From the NCBI GenBank assembly GCA_002331625.1, contig DCZN01000038.1:5279-24355 (forward strand): a stretch of DNA of 19,077 nucleotides, written 5' to 3'. The notes below the pieces were generated by a model. The model saw only the letters and a list, made by a program, of their open reading frames with translations. It had not been told where the DNA came from and did no database searches. Numbering within the stretch: position 1 is the stretch's first letter; the number at the start of each line of letters is the position of its first letter. Positions 1-6,410 of this stretch are shown one piece after another. A program made the position numbers and the translations under genes. This DNA comes from Nitrospira sp. UBA2083 (lineage in GTDB: Bacteria; Nitrospirota; Nitrospiria; Nitrospirales; Nitrospiraceae).

Positions 1-316
1 TAAACCAGTGGTTCCCCTCATATGTATGGCCACTTTTCTCCTGTCCACAAATCGACAAAATTAAATCGCCACTTAGCAACCCTCGTAATATCTGCAAGTA
101 TTTAATATTGAACGAATAATTCTCAAATTTGAGCCCAATGAACTTGTGGATTAGGACGGAAGTGTCTATTTCAAGACAAGAAAAAAACATGACTTTCGTA
201 TTATAGCGAACCCGTGGCAGCCCTGCTACCAATGGATCCGAAAGGCCTTATGCTATGCTTGTGACTTACGTGGCGAAGCTGTCTCTAAGGTATCCTATGA
301 GAAAGGAAGTCGAAGC
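1..316 (+). promoter_or_regulatory. Gene-free leader/promoter region of the polysaccharide locus
   Basis: No credible coding frame occupies these 316 bases. The first 200 are AT-rich and carry a perfect 12-base palindrome, CTCAAATTTGAG, at 122-133. TATTAT at 199-204 resembles a -10 box, but no good -35 sits at normal spacing (the nearest, AAGACA at 173-178, would need a 20-base spacer), so no promoter is assigned. From about 203 to 256 the sequence can fold: TATAGC pairs with GCTATG, enclosing an inner hairpin GTGGCA/TGCTAC. The stretch must hold the control signals of the antiterminator gene, and perhaps of the whole locus, because it precedes the first gene. The exact promoter is not identified. 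Confidence 0.45.
122..133. repeat. 12-base perfect palindrome, possible operator
   Basis: CTCAAATTTGAG reads identically on both strands, with no spacer. It lies in the AT-rich part of the leader, about 180 bases before the first gene. A regulator-binding site is possible, but the site is single-copy here and no regulator gene is nearby, so this is only a candidate. Confidence 0.3.
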
Positions 317-883
317 GTGAGGCATGAAAAGGTAGCGCTACTTGATGAGCAAGTACTATTACCTGACAAAGTACGGGAAAAAGCCCTTGGGAATCATGGC
401 GAATGGTACGCCATTCAGACTCATTTTCGCCACGAGAAACAGGTGAGGGACCGGCTACTGGCAGTGGGGGTAGAACCCCTGCTTCCGTTAAGCAAACAAT
501 GCCGCCAGTGGTCCGACCGCAAAGTATGGAAGATACTCCCGCTATTTTCTGGCTATTGCTTTGCGAGGCTTGCACTAGACAACAGCCTTGCCATTCTGCA
601 AACACCTGGTGTCGTCCGCATCGTTGGCACCCCGAAACCTGAGCCTATTCCGGCCGAAGAAATCGCCGCAATCCAGCAGATATGCTCGGCCGACCGTCAG
701 ATGGAACCATGCGACTACCTGACAGAAGGCGCATGGGTAGAAGTGGTGCAAGGTCCACTTGCCGGTCTTCGCGGGCAACTCGTGAGAAAAGCCAACCACC
801 ATGGCATCGTAATCCGCGCTCACCTCATTCAGAAGGCCGCTCTTATCCACATCGAGGCTGATGAGGTTGTCCCCTTACAGTGA
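317..883 (+). CDS. NusG/RfaH-family specialised transcription antiterminator
   Basis: A NusG paralogue of 188 residues, expected to bind elongating RNA polymerase and suppress pausing and termination over the downstream polysaccharide operon, as RfaH, UpxY and LoaP do. The NGN domain starts at W30-Y-A and continues through the family-typical LPLFSGYCFAR stretch; a KOW motif covers about residues 137-165 (EGAWVEVVQGPLAG). Roughly 28 residues precede the usual start of the NGN domain. The start is GTG at 317, preceded by AAAGGAAG at 302-309 with good spacing. It is first in the locus and separated by about 160-190 bases from the wza-like gene, the standard position for a locus-specific antiterminator. 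Housekeeping NusG is unlikely: there are no secE or ribosomal protein neighbours, and the sequence diverges. The family call is firm; the target operon is inferred from position. Confidence 0.9.
   Translation: MRHEKVALLDEQVLLPDKVREKALGNHGEWYAIQTHFRHEKQVRDRLLAVGVEPLLPLSKQCRQWSDRKVWKILPLFSGYCFARLALDNSLAILQTPGVVRIVGTPKPEPIPAEEIAAIQQICSADRQMEPCDYLTEGAWVEVVQGPLAGLRGQLVRKANHHGIVIRAHLIQKAALIHIEADEVVPLQ
331..341 (+). promoter_or_regulatory. ops-like GGTAGCG palindrome inside the antiterminator gene
   Basis: GGTAGCGCTAC lies at codons 5-9 of the antiterminator gene; its last ten bases (332-341) are a perfect palindrome. GGTAGCG is the core of the E. coli RfaH recruitment element ops, which forms a small hairpin in the non-template strand. 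A seven-base match can occur by chance, so this is a candidate only. Confidence 0.25.
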
Positions 884-1072
884 ACCTTCTCTCCTCCGTC
901 CAATCCGTTCGGTACATCTATTTGAAGCGGGGAAACATCGATGGGTGAAGGCAATTTGCTGAGCTCGCAACTAACTATGTGACAATTTGGGCAGCTCAAT
1001 TTAACAGTGCTGGTTGTTCTCTGCTGGGAGTAGCCAGCTGATGTGTTCAACACCAAACCCAAGAGAAAGCCG
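884..1072 (+). promoter_or_regulatory. wza-like leader with 15-mer direct repeat and start-proximal hairpin
   Basis: There is no gene between the antiterminator and the wza-like gene. Two imperfect 15-base direct repeats, CAATTTGCTGAGCTC at 952-966 and CAATTTGGGCAGCTC at 983-997, match at 12 of 15 positions and are 31 bases apart. A hairpin follows: GCTGGTTG at 1009-1016 can pair with TAGCCAGC at 1031-1038 (two G-U pairs), and inside it CTC at 1019-1021 can pair with the GAG of GGGAG at 1026-1030. GGGAG is the best Shine-Dalgarno-like sequence before the GTG at 1043, so folding could affect translation. No T-tract follows, so it is not a terminator. Confidence 0.35.
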
Positions 1073-1711
1073 ATGATGACTATCGCCAGGTGTAGGCAAA
1101 GGGTGTGGATCTTACTTAGCTGGAGTTTCGTTGCCGCCATCGTGTTCGGGTTAGGGGGATGCGCTGAACACAGAATGGATGACAAGCTCGACATGACAGC
1201 GCCGTCCGAGTTTTCTCTCGGACCGGAGGACGTGCTGAGAGTGACGGTCTGGAAGAGTCCGGACTTATCAGGTGAGGTGACGGTTCGTCCAGACGGTACG
1301 ATCACAATGCCACTTATCGGGGATGTGCAGGCTGTCGGTCTTACTGCCAATCTGTTGGCGAAGCGCATCGCTGAACGGCTTACGGAATACGTCTCGTCAC
1401 CAATTGTCACGGTTCAAGTCAAAGAAGTGAATAGCTATTTCATCTATGTCTTGGGAGAAGTTCTGAAGCCCGGGAAGTATCCCCTCAAGTCTTATGCCAA
1501 CGTGATGCAGGGCATTTCGCTAGCAGGCGGTTTCGCTCCCTTTGCCCGCAAGAACAAGATTAAGGTGTTACGCGATGTGAGTACTGGCCCTCAAGGGCAC
1601 GAGGGGAAACATCAAATCGAAATTCCGGTACGCTATGATGATATCCTGAATGGTACTGCAGTACCAGGAAATTTCATCCTGCGGAGTGGCGATGTCATTG
1701 TGGTGCCTTAA
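1073..1711 (+). CDS. Wza-like polysaccharide export outer-membrane lipoprotein
   Basis: A periplasmic/outer-membrane polysaccharide export (Poly_export/SLBB, Wza-type) lipoprotein that should form the export channel or its periplasmic part. From ATG 1073 the protein is 212 residues with an Arg-rich n-region, a hydrophobic segment, and lipobox LGGC with the lipidated Cys at residue 30. The Poly_export domain follows (FSLGPEDVLRVTVWKSPDL ... VRPDGTITMPLIGDV), then one SLBB-type domain (YVLGEVLKPGKYPL ... GISLAGGF) and a final IVVP. It is shorter than E. coli Wza, as is usual for the short forms found beside a BBP2-type barrel. The in-frame GTG at 1043 would add ten residues and give an unusually long n-region; ATG at 1073 or 1076 gives a normal signal peptide but a weak AGAGAAAG ribosome site. 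The next gene begins directly after the stop. Confidence 0.9.
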   Translation: MMTIARCRQRVWILLSWSFVAAIVFGLGGCAEHRMDDKLDMTAPSEFSLGPEDVLRVTVWKSPDLSGEVTVRPDGTITMPLIGDVQAVGLTANLLAKRIAERLTEYVSSPIVTVQVKEVNSYFIYVLGEVLKPGKYPLKSYANVMQGISLAGGFAPFARKNKIKVLRDVSTGPQGHEGKHQIEIPVRYDDILNGTAVPGNFILRSGDVIVVP

Positions 1712-3052
1712 TTGAGTGGAAAATGGCACCGTGCATACATGGCAAGCATCATCCTTGGTATGAGTGTGGGATGGTGGTCGCCAGGTCACGCCCAGATGGG
1801 TGGCATGGGTGAAGGGATACCGACTATCCCAGGAACAGAATTTGGCGGGGCTACAGATCCCAGTTCGATTCAGACTGTAGATCAGTTGCGAATTGTTCCC
1901 TCAGTCCAAGTTTCAGAGCGATACGACAGTAATGTGTTTCTTGCGCCGAGGAGTCTGCTTCAGGGACTAACCCCAGAAGATTATGTCACGACAGTCGTGC
2001 CCCAAGTCAGAGGGTTGTATGCCGATCATGAAAACCTGGTGAAGGTGAACGCAGTCGTGGGGGCGGTCGGCAGCTACTACATAAACAATAGCGGGCTCAG
2101 TTATGTGGGTGCCAATGCCGGTGCGGTGCTGGACATGAGCCAGCTGTTGAGCCGATGGAGGCCCGGGGCAAGGTGGACGGTGTCCGATACATATTTTTAT
2201 AGCCCTCAGCCCCCTGCATTTCTTCTCGGAGGCCAATCAGGGGAACAAGTAAATCCGTTTGTGGCAGGTTTTCAAGCCTATCGTGCCAATACAAGCTCCA
2301 ATAGTGTCAACACCGTATTTGAGCTTCCGCTTAACAGGACTGTCAATTTGAGCGGGAGCTATACGAATAGTTTTATCAGCTTTGGGGCATCGCCAGTCCA
2401 GCTAGCCACTCCCTTGATTAATCAACACGTTCACGCCTACACCGCTGGTCTCATCGCTCAGGTCTCTCCGTATGATTCCGTGAGAGTAGACTTCACGGGT
2501 AACGAATTTGACCAAGGCAGTCGGGGGGTGTTTAGCACACGGGGCGGTATTCTAGGCTGGATTCATAGGTTTACCCCCACCATTAGTTTCAACGCGACCG
2601 GTGGTGCCCAGGTGTTGTCGGGGGAGTTTAATGGGGTGCCCTTTTCTTCCTCGATCGCACCAGTTGGCAGCCTAGCCATCCAGTGGAATGATTCTACAAC
2701 GTCGTTTTCTCTCGCATATCGGACCGGTATTACTCCGTCGTTTCAGTCCCAAGGAGCGGCTCTGCTCAATCACATGGTGTCGTGCAACTTAACTCAGAAG
2801 ACCCCGATCCGTGATGTGGTCGGTCTCCTTGGTGCAAACTATAGCGTCGCCAACGAGTACGGATCGAATTCAGGAAATGCCCTTTCCTGGACCACTGTGG
2901 GAGGAACAGCGGGTTTGCAGTATCGAGTGACCAAGAAGCTGTTTGTCATGATGATCTATAGCTACCTCAACTTTGATAGCGTAGTTGCAGAAACGCATTT
3001 TGCGTATGACAAGCACATCGCCCAGCTCAGCGTATCCCAGGCCTTCTATTAA
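1712..3052 (+). CDS. Outer-membrane beta-barrel protein (BBP2-like), EPS-locus type
   Basis: A 446-residue predicted outer-membrane beta-barrel. From the TTG at 1712 it has a signal peptide with Lys/His/Arg n-region, hydrophobic core and an SPGHA cleavage site before Gln28. A Gly-rich linker follows, then a long run of alternating polar/aromatic strands ending in ...SVSQAFY; a C-terminal aromatic residue is the usual BAM recognition signature. The early VSERYDSNVFLAP stretch resembles the opening strand of the putative beta-barrel porin 2 family, common next to wza and wzc in exopolysaccharide loci. It probably assists polymer passage across the outer membrane. The TTG abuts the upstream TAA in the same frame, implying translational coupling; ATG at 1739 is the alternative start but would remove the basic n-region. 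Family assignment is by pattern only. Confidence 0.8.
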   Translation: MSGKWHRAYMASIILGMSVGWWSPGHAQMGGMGEGIPTIPGTEFGGATDPSSIQTVDQLRIVPSVQVSERYDSNVFLAPRSLLQGLTPEDYVTTVVPQVRGLYADHENLVKVNAVVGAVGSYYINNSGLSYVGANAGAVLDMSQLLSRWRPGARWTVSDTYFYSPQPPAFLLGGQSGEQVNPFVAGFQAYRANTSSNSVNTVFELPLNRTVNLSGSYTNSFISFGASPVQLATPLINQHVHAYTAGLIAQVSPYDSVRVDFTGNEFDQGSRGVFSTRGGILGWIHRFTPTISFNATGGAQVLSGEFNGVPFSSSIAPVGSLAIQWNDSTTSFSLAYRTGITPSFQSQGAALLNHMVSCNLTQKTPIRDVVGLLGANYSVANEYGSNSGNALSWTTVGGTAGLQYRVTKKLFVMMIYSYLNFDSVVAETHFAYDKHIAQLSVSQAFY

Positions 3053-3297
3053 AAGGCACTGGCAAGATCGCTCATAACCAACGGCCGACTCAAGTGGATC
3101 TGATACCCAAATGAGAAGTAAGAGAGAAGTGAGATCGCCTTCCTCGATGAAGAGGATGCCAACCGTATTGTGCATAATAAATAGTGCTTGATGCACATGT
3201 TGCCTGTATGTCAACAGGCAACTCGAACAACCTCCGCGTTTTCAGGATTCCAACTCGAGCGGAGGATAATCCAACTCGACATAGTGGCGGAGAGAAA
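3053..3297 (+). promoter_or_regulatory. Structured leader of the wzc-like gene
   Basis: These 245 bases carry no convincing gene; an in-frame upstream extension of the wzc frame from GTG 3184 lacks a ribosome site and is not family-like. They contain several perfect inverted repeats: TGTGCAT/ATGCACA (3169-3175 with 3191-3197), GTTGCCTG/CAGGCAAC (3199-3206 with 3215-3222), and CCTCCGC/GCGGAGG (3231-3237 with 3259-3265). The octamer CAACTCGA occurs three times (3219-3226, 3251-3258, 3272-3279). CTCCGC at 3232-3237 can also pair with GCGGAG at 3287-3292, the ribosome-binding site of wzc. No T-run follows any stem, so translational rather than transcriptional control is the simpler idea. Confidence 0.4.
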
Positions 3298-5676
3298 ATG
3301 AGTGCAAACGAAACCGAGACGCCTGCTGCCTGCGATCCCCCGTCAGAGCCATTGTCGGTGCTAGTCCAGGAGTATTGGGGCAACATCGTCCGTCGCAAAT
3401 GGGTCGTGCTTGGCTTGATCGTGACAGGAGTTGCCATTGCCGCGATCTTATGCGTTGTCCTGCCGAAAAGTTACCGCTCTAGCACCCTGATCCTCATTGA
3501 AAATCAAAAGATCCCCGAGGACTATGTCAAAGGCATCGGAGGGGCCAGTATCGAACAGCGCCTCACCACGATTCAGCAACAAGTGATGAGCCGGACCTTC
3601 CTGACTCAGATTTTAGACGAGTACAAACCCTATGAGGGACAGATCAGGAGGGAAGGTCTCGAGTCGGCCATTGAGACATTACGTAGAATGATCAAAGTGG
3701 AGACTGTAGGGACCCCCGGTTCATGGGGAAAGAGCGTTGAGGCGCTTTCTATATCGTTTGCTCACGAGGATCCTGAGACGGCTATGAAGGTGACGGAGAA
3801 GCTTGCGTCGTTATTTGTCGAGGAAAACTTCAGAGTTCGTGAACAGCTTGTGACGGGGGTTTCGGTCTTTTTGGAACAAGAACTGAACGATGCAAAGAAA
3901 CTCTTGGAAGTGAAAGAGCACGCCATCAGCGAATTTAAGACACGCTATGTGACGGAGCTCCCAGAACAGAAAGAGGCAAACCTAAGGACATTAGATCGAC
4001 TCCAAACGGAACTTAACACGACTGTAGAGGCCATCCATAGTCTCACTTCGCGGCAGCGCCTTTTTGAAAAGACTGCGGCACAGTATGAGCAATATGAAAT
4101 GAAAGACAGTTCCTCAAGTCAGTCGGTGCCTCCTCTACGAAATCAGCCCGTTCAAGATCCCCTAGCTATTCGCCTAAGCGAGGTTCAAAAGCAACTCGCG
4201 ACATTACTAGCAACCTACAAAGACACATATCCGGATATCGTCTTCCTAAAAGATGAAATCAAAGAACTGCAAGCTCAGATAGCTGAACGAGCTCAAGCTG
4301 ATAATAAGAAGACTTCCCAGTCAGAAGAACAGCAACTCGATCGCAATAGGCGACGAGGAAAAGTATTTGACCCACAGCTGCAGAAGATATTGGCACAGAT
4401 GGACGAGTCTAGACTGGACATCACAAATTTCAAAACGAAGGAAGCTCGAATCATTCGAGAAATGAAGGAAATTGAGGGCAGAGTCGAGCGAACGCCATCG
4501 CGTGAACAACAATTGATGATCTTGGTTCGCGACTACGACAACATGCAGAAGAACTATCAGGCGTTGCTGGACAAACGATTGAATGCCCGCGTCGCGGAGA
4601 ACCTTGAGAAGCGTCAGCAAGGGGAACAGATTCGGATACTCGACTCAGCGAATCTTCCTCAGAAACCCGAGAAGCCAAATCGATTGCTGATTATGGTTTT
4701 TGGACTGATAGGAGGAGCCGGACTTGGAGTGAGCGTGGCCATAGGACTTGATCGAGCGAATCCCACGTTCAAGCGGCGAGAAGAGGTAGAGAAATTGTCG
4801 GGGATACGATTGCTGGGGGTTATTCCCAATTTCCTCACGGTATATCCGCGTCTTCAGATGCAGGAGCCAGCCAGACGCGCTCTCCCCAACGGTGTTTTTC
4901 GCTCGCCTAAAGAGAGTGGAAGTTTGATAGATCCATCATGGAGCACATCAACAAACCGAGAGGTATCATTCGCCCCGCACCTCAGTTTTGTTACCAAGTG
5001 GCAGCAGAGTTCAATCGCCGTCGAATCCTACCGCATGATTGCAACAAAAGTGGTGCTGGCCACCAGAGAAAGTGCCTCCACCATCATTACGGTATCGAGT
5101 GCATTGAAGGGGGAAGGCAAAACAACGACGGTTGTGAATCTTGGGTATACCCTCGCGCGAGATCTAGGCAAGAAAACCTTGCTCATCGACTGTGATTTTC
5201 GCTGCCCGGCCCTTCACCACTACGTGACAGTGCCTGCTCGAGCTGGGTTGATTCAGTTGCTGGATGGCCAAGCTGTCCTAGAGGATTGCTTATCTGCTAT
5301 CGATGAGGCCCCATGCTCAATCATTTCGGTCGGTGGGTGGAGTGAGGAACATAAGGAGCTGACCAGGATTCAGCAACTGAGCATGCTACTGCCGAAGCTG
5401 CGTGCGAATTTTGATTATGTGATCCTCAATTGCGCACCAATACTCCCAAGCGCGACCGTGGGAATCTTAGCGAGCTTGGCCGATCTTCTGATTCTGGTAA
5501 TTCGATCAGGCACGACACCAAAGAATGCTGTGCAACAGGCACTGACAATGCTGGGGAATACTTCCGACACCTCTGTCATTCTCAATGGTGTTGAACTGCA
5601 AACGATGCCGTACTACATGAATGAATATGCTGGGGTATATGGCAGGGGAGTCTCATACGAACGAGCAAAAAAATAA
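3298..5676 (+). CDS. Wzc-like polysaccharide copolymerase with C-terminal BY-kinase domain
   Basis: An inner-membrane polysaccharide copolymerase of 792 residues that should set chain length and couple polymerisation to export through Wza. Order: cytoplasmic N-terminus, TM1 about 35-55, Wzz-type domain with long periplasmic coiled coil (about 185-390), GNVR-type region (about 420-461), TM2 463-484, and a cytoplasmic bacterial tyrosine kinase domain. Walker A is ALKGEGKTTT with K608; Walker A' is LLIDCDFR with D631 and D633. The Walker B position reads VILNCAP, with N711 where the family has Asp. The tail is Tyr-rich (Y772, Y773, Y777, Y781, Y787), as expected for autophosphorylated clusters. 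ATG 3298 is preferred over GTG 3184 because GGCGGAGAG precedes it at good spacing and the N-terminus then matches the family. Kinase activity is uncertain because of N711. Confidence 0.92.
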   Translation: MSANETETPAACDPPSEPLSVLVQEYWGNIVRRKWVVLGLIVTGVAIAAILCVVLPKSYRSSTLILIENQKIPEDYVKGIGGASIEQRLTTIQQQVMSRTFLTQILDEYKPYEGQIRREGLESAIETLRRMIKVETVGTPGSWGKSVEALSISFAHEDPETAMKVTEKLASLFVEENFRVREQLVTGVSVFLEQELNDAKKLLEVKEHAISEFKTRYVTELPEQKEANLRTLDRLQTELNTTVEAIHSLTSRQRLFEKTAAQYEQYEMKDSSSSQSVPPLRNQPVQDPLAIRLSEVQKQLATLLATYKDTYPDIVFLKDEIKELQAQIAERAQADNKKTSQSEEQQLDRNRRRGKVFDPQLQKILAQMDESRLDITNFKTKEARIIREMKEIEGRVERTPSREQQLMILVRDYDNMQKNYQALLDKRLNARVAENLEKRQQGEQIRILDSANLPQKPEKPNRLLIMVFGLIGGAGLGVSVAIGLDRANPTFKRREEVEKLSGIRLLGVIPNFLTVYPRLQMQEPARRALPNGVFRSPKESGSLIDPSWSTSTNREVSFAPHLSFVTKWQQSSIAVESYRMIATKVVLATRESASTIITVSSALKGEGKTTTVVNLGYTLARDLGKKTLLIDCDFRCPALHHYVTVPARAGLIQLLDGQAVLEDCLSAIDEAPCSIISVGGWSEEHKELTRIQQLSMLLPKLRANFDYVILNCAPILPSATVGILASLADLLILVIRSGTTPKNAVQQALTMLGNTSDTSVILNGVELQTMPYYMNEYAGVYGRGVSYERAKK

Positions 5677-5701
5677 CCCCTCTGGGTTGAGGCGGTCAAG
5701 T

Positions 5702-5737
5702 CAACCTGAGCGTATATTTTACACATTGTTCAGGTTA
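5702..5737. repeat. Inverted repeat between wzc and the acetyltransferase gene
   Basis: AACCTGA at 5703-5709 is perfectly complementary to TCAGGTT at 5730-5736, with a 20-base AT-rich loop; flanking bases extend the dyad with one mismatch. It lies 26 bases after the wzc stop and 20 before the GGAGG ribosome site of the next gene. No T-tract follows, so it looks more like an operator or an mRNA processing/stability stem than a terminator. Confidence 0.35.
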
Positions 5738-5765
5738 ACAACCCCTAATCCAGTTGGAGGTATAG

Positions 5766-6410
5766 ATGAAGAGAATGGAGTTTCGTGAGCGTAGCGGGAG
5801 AGCTTTGGATAAACACAAGTCCCCACCAAGTGTGCTCAAAGTCAATGAGGTGTTGGCTCAGAAGGGGAATAGCCATACACGCGCCAAGATTGCAAATAGT
5901 AGTTCGCTAGAAGGTATAGGATTTTTCTGCTGCATCGCACCAGACGTTAAGATTGGTAAGAATGTGAAGTTCTCAAAGTTCGTCAATCTCTATGGTTGTG
6001 AAGTCGGTGACGATACAAAAATTGGGGCTTTTGTCGAGATTCAGAAAAATGCCAAGGTGGGGAAACGGTGCAAAATCTCGAGCCACACCTTCATTTGCGA
6101 GGGTGTGACAATCGAAGATGAAGTCTTTATCGGACACAACGTAACCTTCGTGAATGACACATTTCCTCGTGCGACAACCACAGCGGGTTCTTTGCAGACC
6201 GAAGCAGATTGGAAAGTGGAAACAACATTGGTGAAGCGGGGGGCATCGATCGGGTCCGGCGTGACGATTCTTGCCAATGTGGTGATTGGGGAGCAGGCCC
6301 TAATAGGGGCTGGTGCCGTAGTCACGAAGGATGTGCCTGCGTATGCCGTGGTCTCGGGGAATCCTGGCAAGGTGATGCGGTATTTCAATCAGGGGGGCAG
6401 CCATGACTGA
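5766..6410 (+). CDS. Hexapeptide-repeat sugar N-acetyltransferase (WbpD/WlbB-like)
   Basis: A left-handed beta-helix acyltransferase of 214 residues, expected to N-acetylate an amino sugar nucleotide using acetyl-CoA in the cytoplasm. Hexapeptide repeats run from about residue 58 (IAPDVKIGKNVKF, VGDDTKIGAFVEI, IEDEVFIGHNVTF) and close with the family ending ITIL/VVIGE ... SGNPGKV. H124 in the GHN motif is the likely catalytic histidine; the following FVNDTFPRA segment is typical of WbpD/WlbB, which acetylate the 3-amino group of UDP-GlcNAc3NA. About 55 polar residues precede the helix, longer than usual. The start is ATG 5766 with GGAGG at 5756-5760. It overlaps the aminotransferase gene by 8 bases, the pairing expected for aminotransferase plus acetyltransferase. 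A dTDP-3-amino-sugar acetyltransferase (FdtC/QdtC-like) is the main alternative. Confidence 0.85.
   Translation: MKRMEFRERSGRALDKHKSPPSVLKVNEVLAQKGNSHTRAKIANSSSLEGIGFFCCIAPDVKIGKNVKFSKFVNLYGCEVGDDTKIGAFVEIQKNAKVGKRCKISSHTFICEGVTIEDEVFIGHNVTFVNDTFPRATTTAGSLQTEADWKVETTLVKRGASIGSGVTILANVVIGEQALIGAGAVVTKDVPAYAVVSGNPGKVMRYFNQGGSHD

Noticed and set aside
218..236. Sigma-54 promoter at TGGCAGCCCTGC
   Set aside because: The GG and GC elements are too close together for the -24/-12 spacing.
829..1410. Long reverse-strand open frame of 193 codons opposite the wza-like gene
   Set aside because: It runs antisense to a clearly conserved export lipoprotein and its leader, has no ribosome site and no family-like motif.
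1043..3052. Idea that the wza-like and barrel frames are one gene split by a nonsense mutation
   Set aside because: The second product has its own signal peptide and both halves match separate families, so a natural gene boundary is more likely.
3184..3297. 38-codon N-terminal extension of the wzc frame from GTG 3184
   Set aside because: No ribosome site precedes it, the segment is full of inverted repeats, and ATG 3298 has GGCGGAGAG and a family-typical N-terminus.
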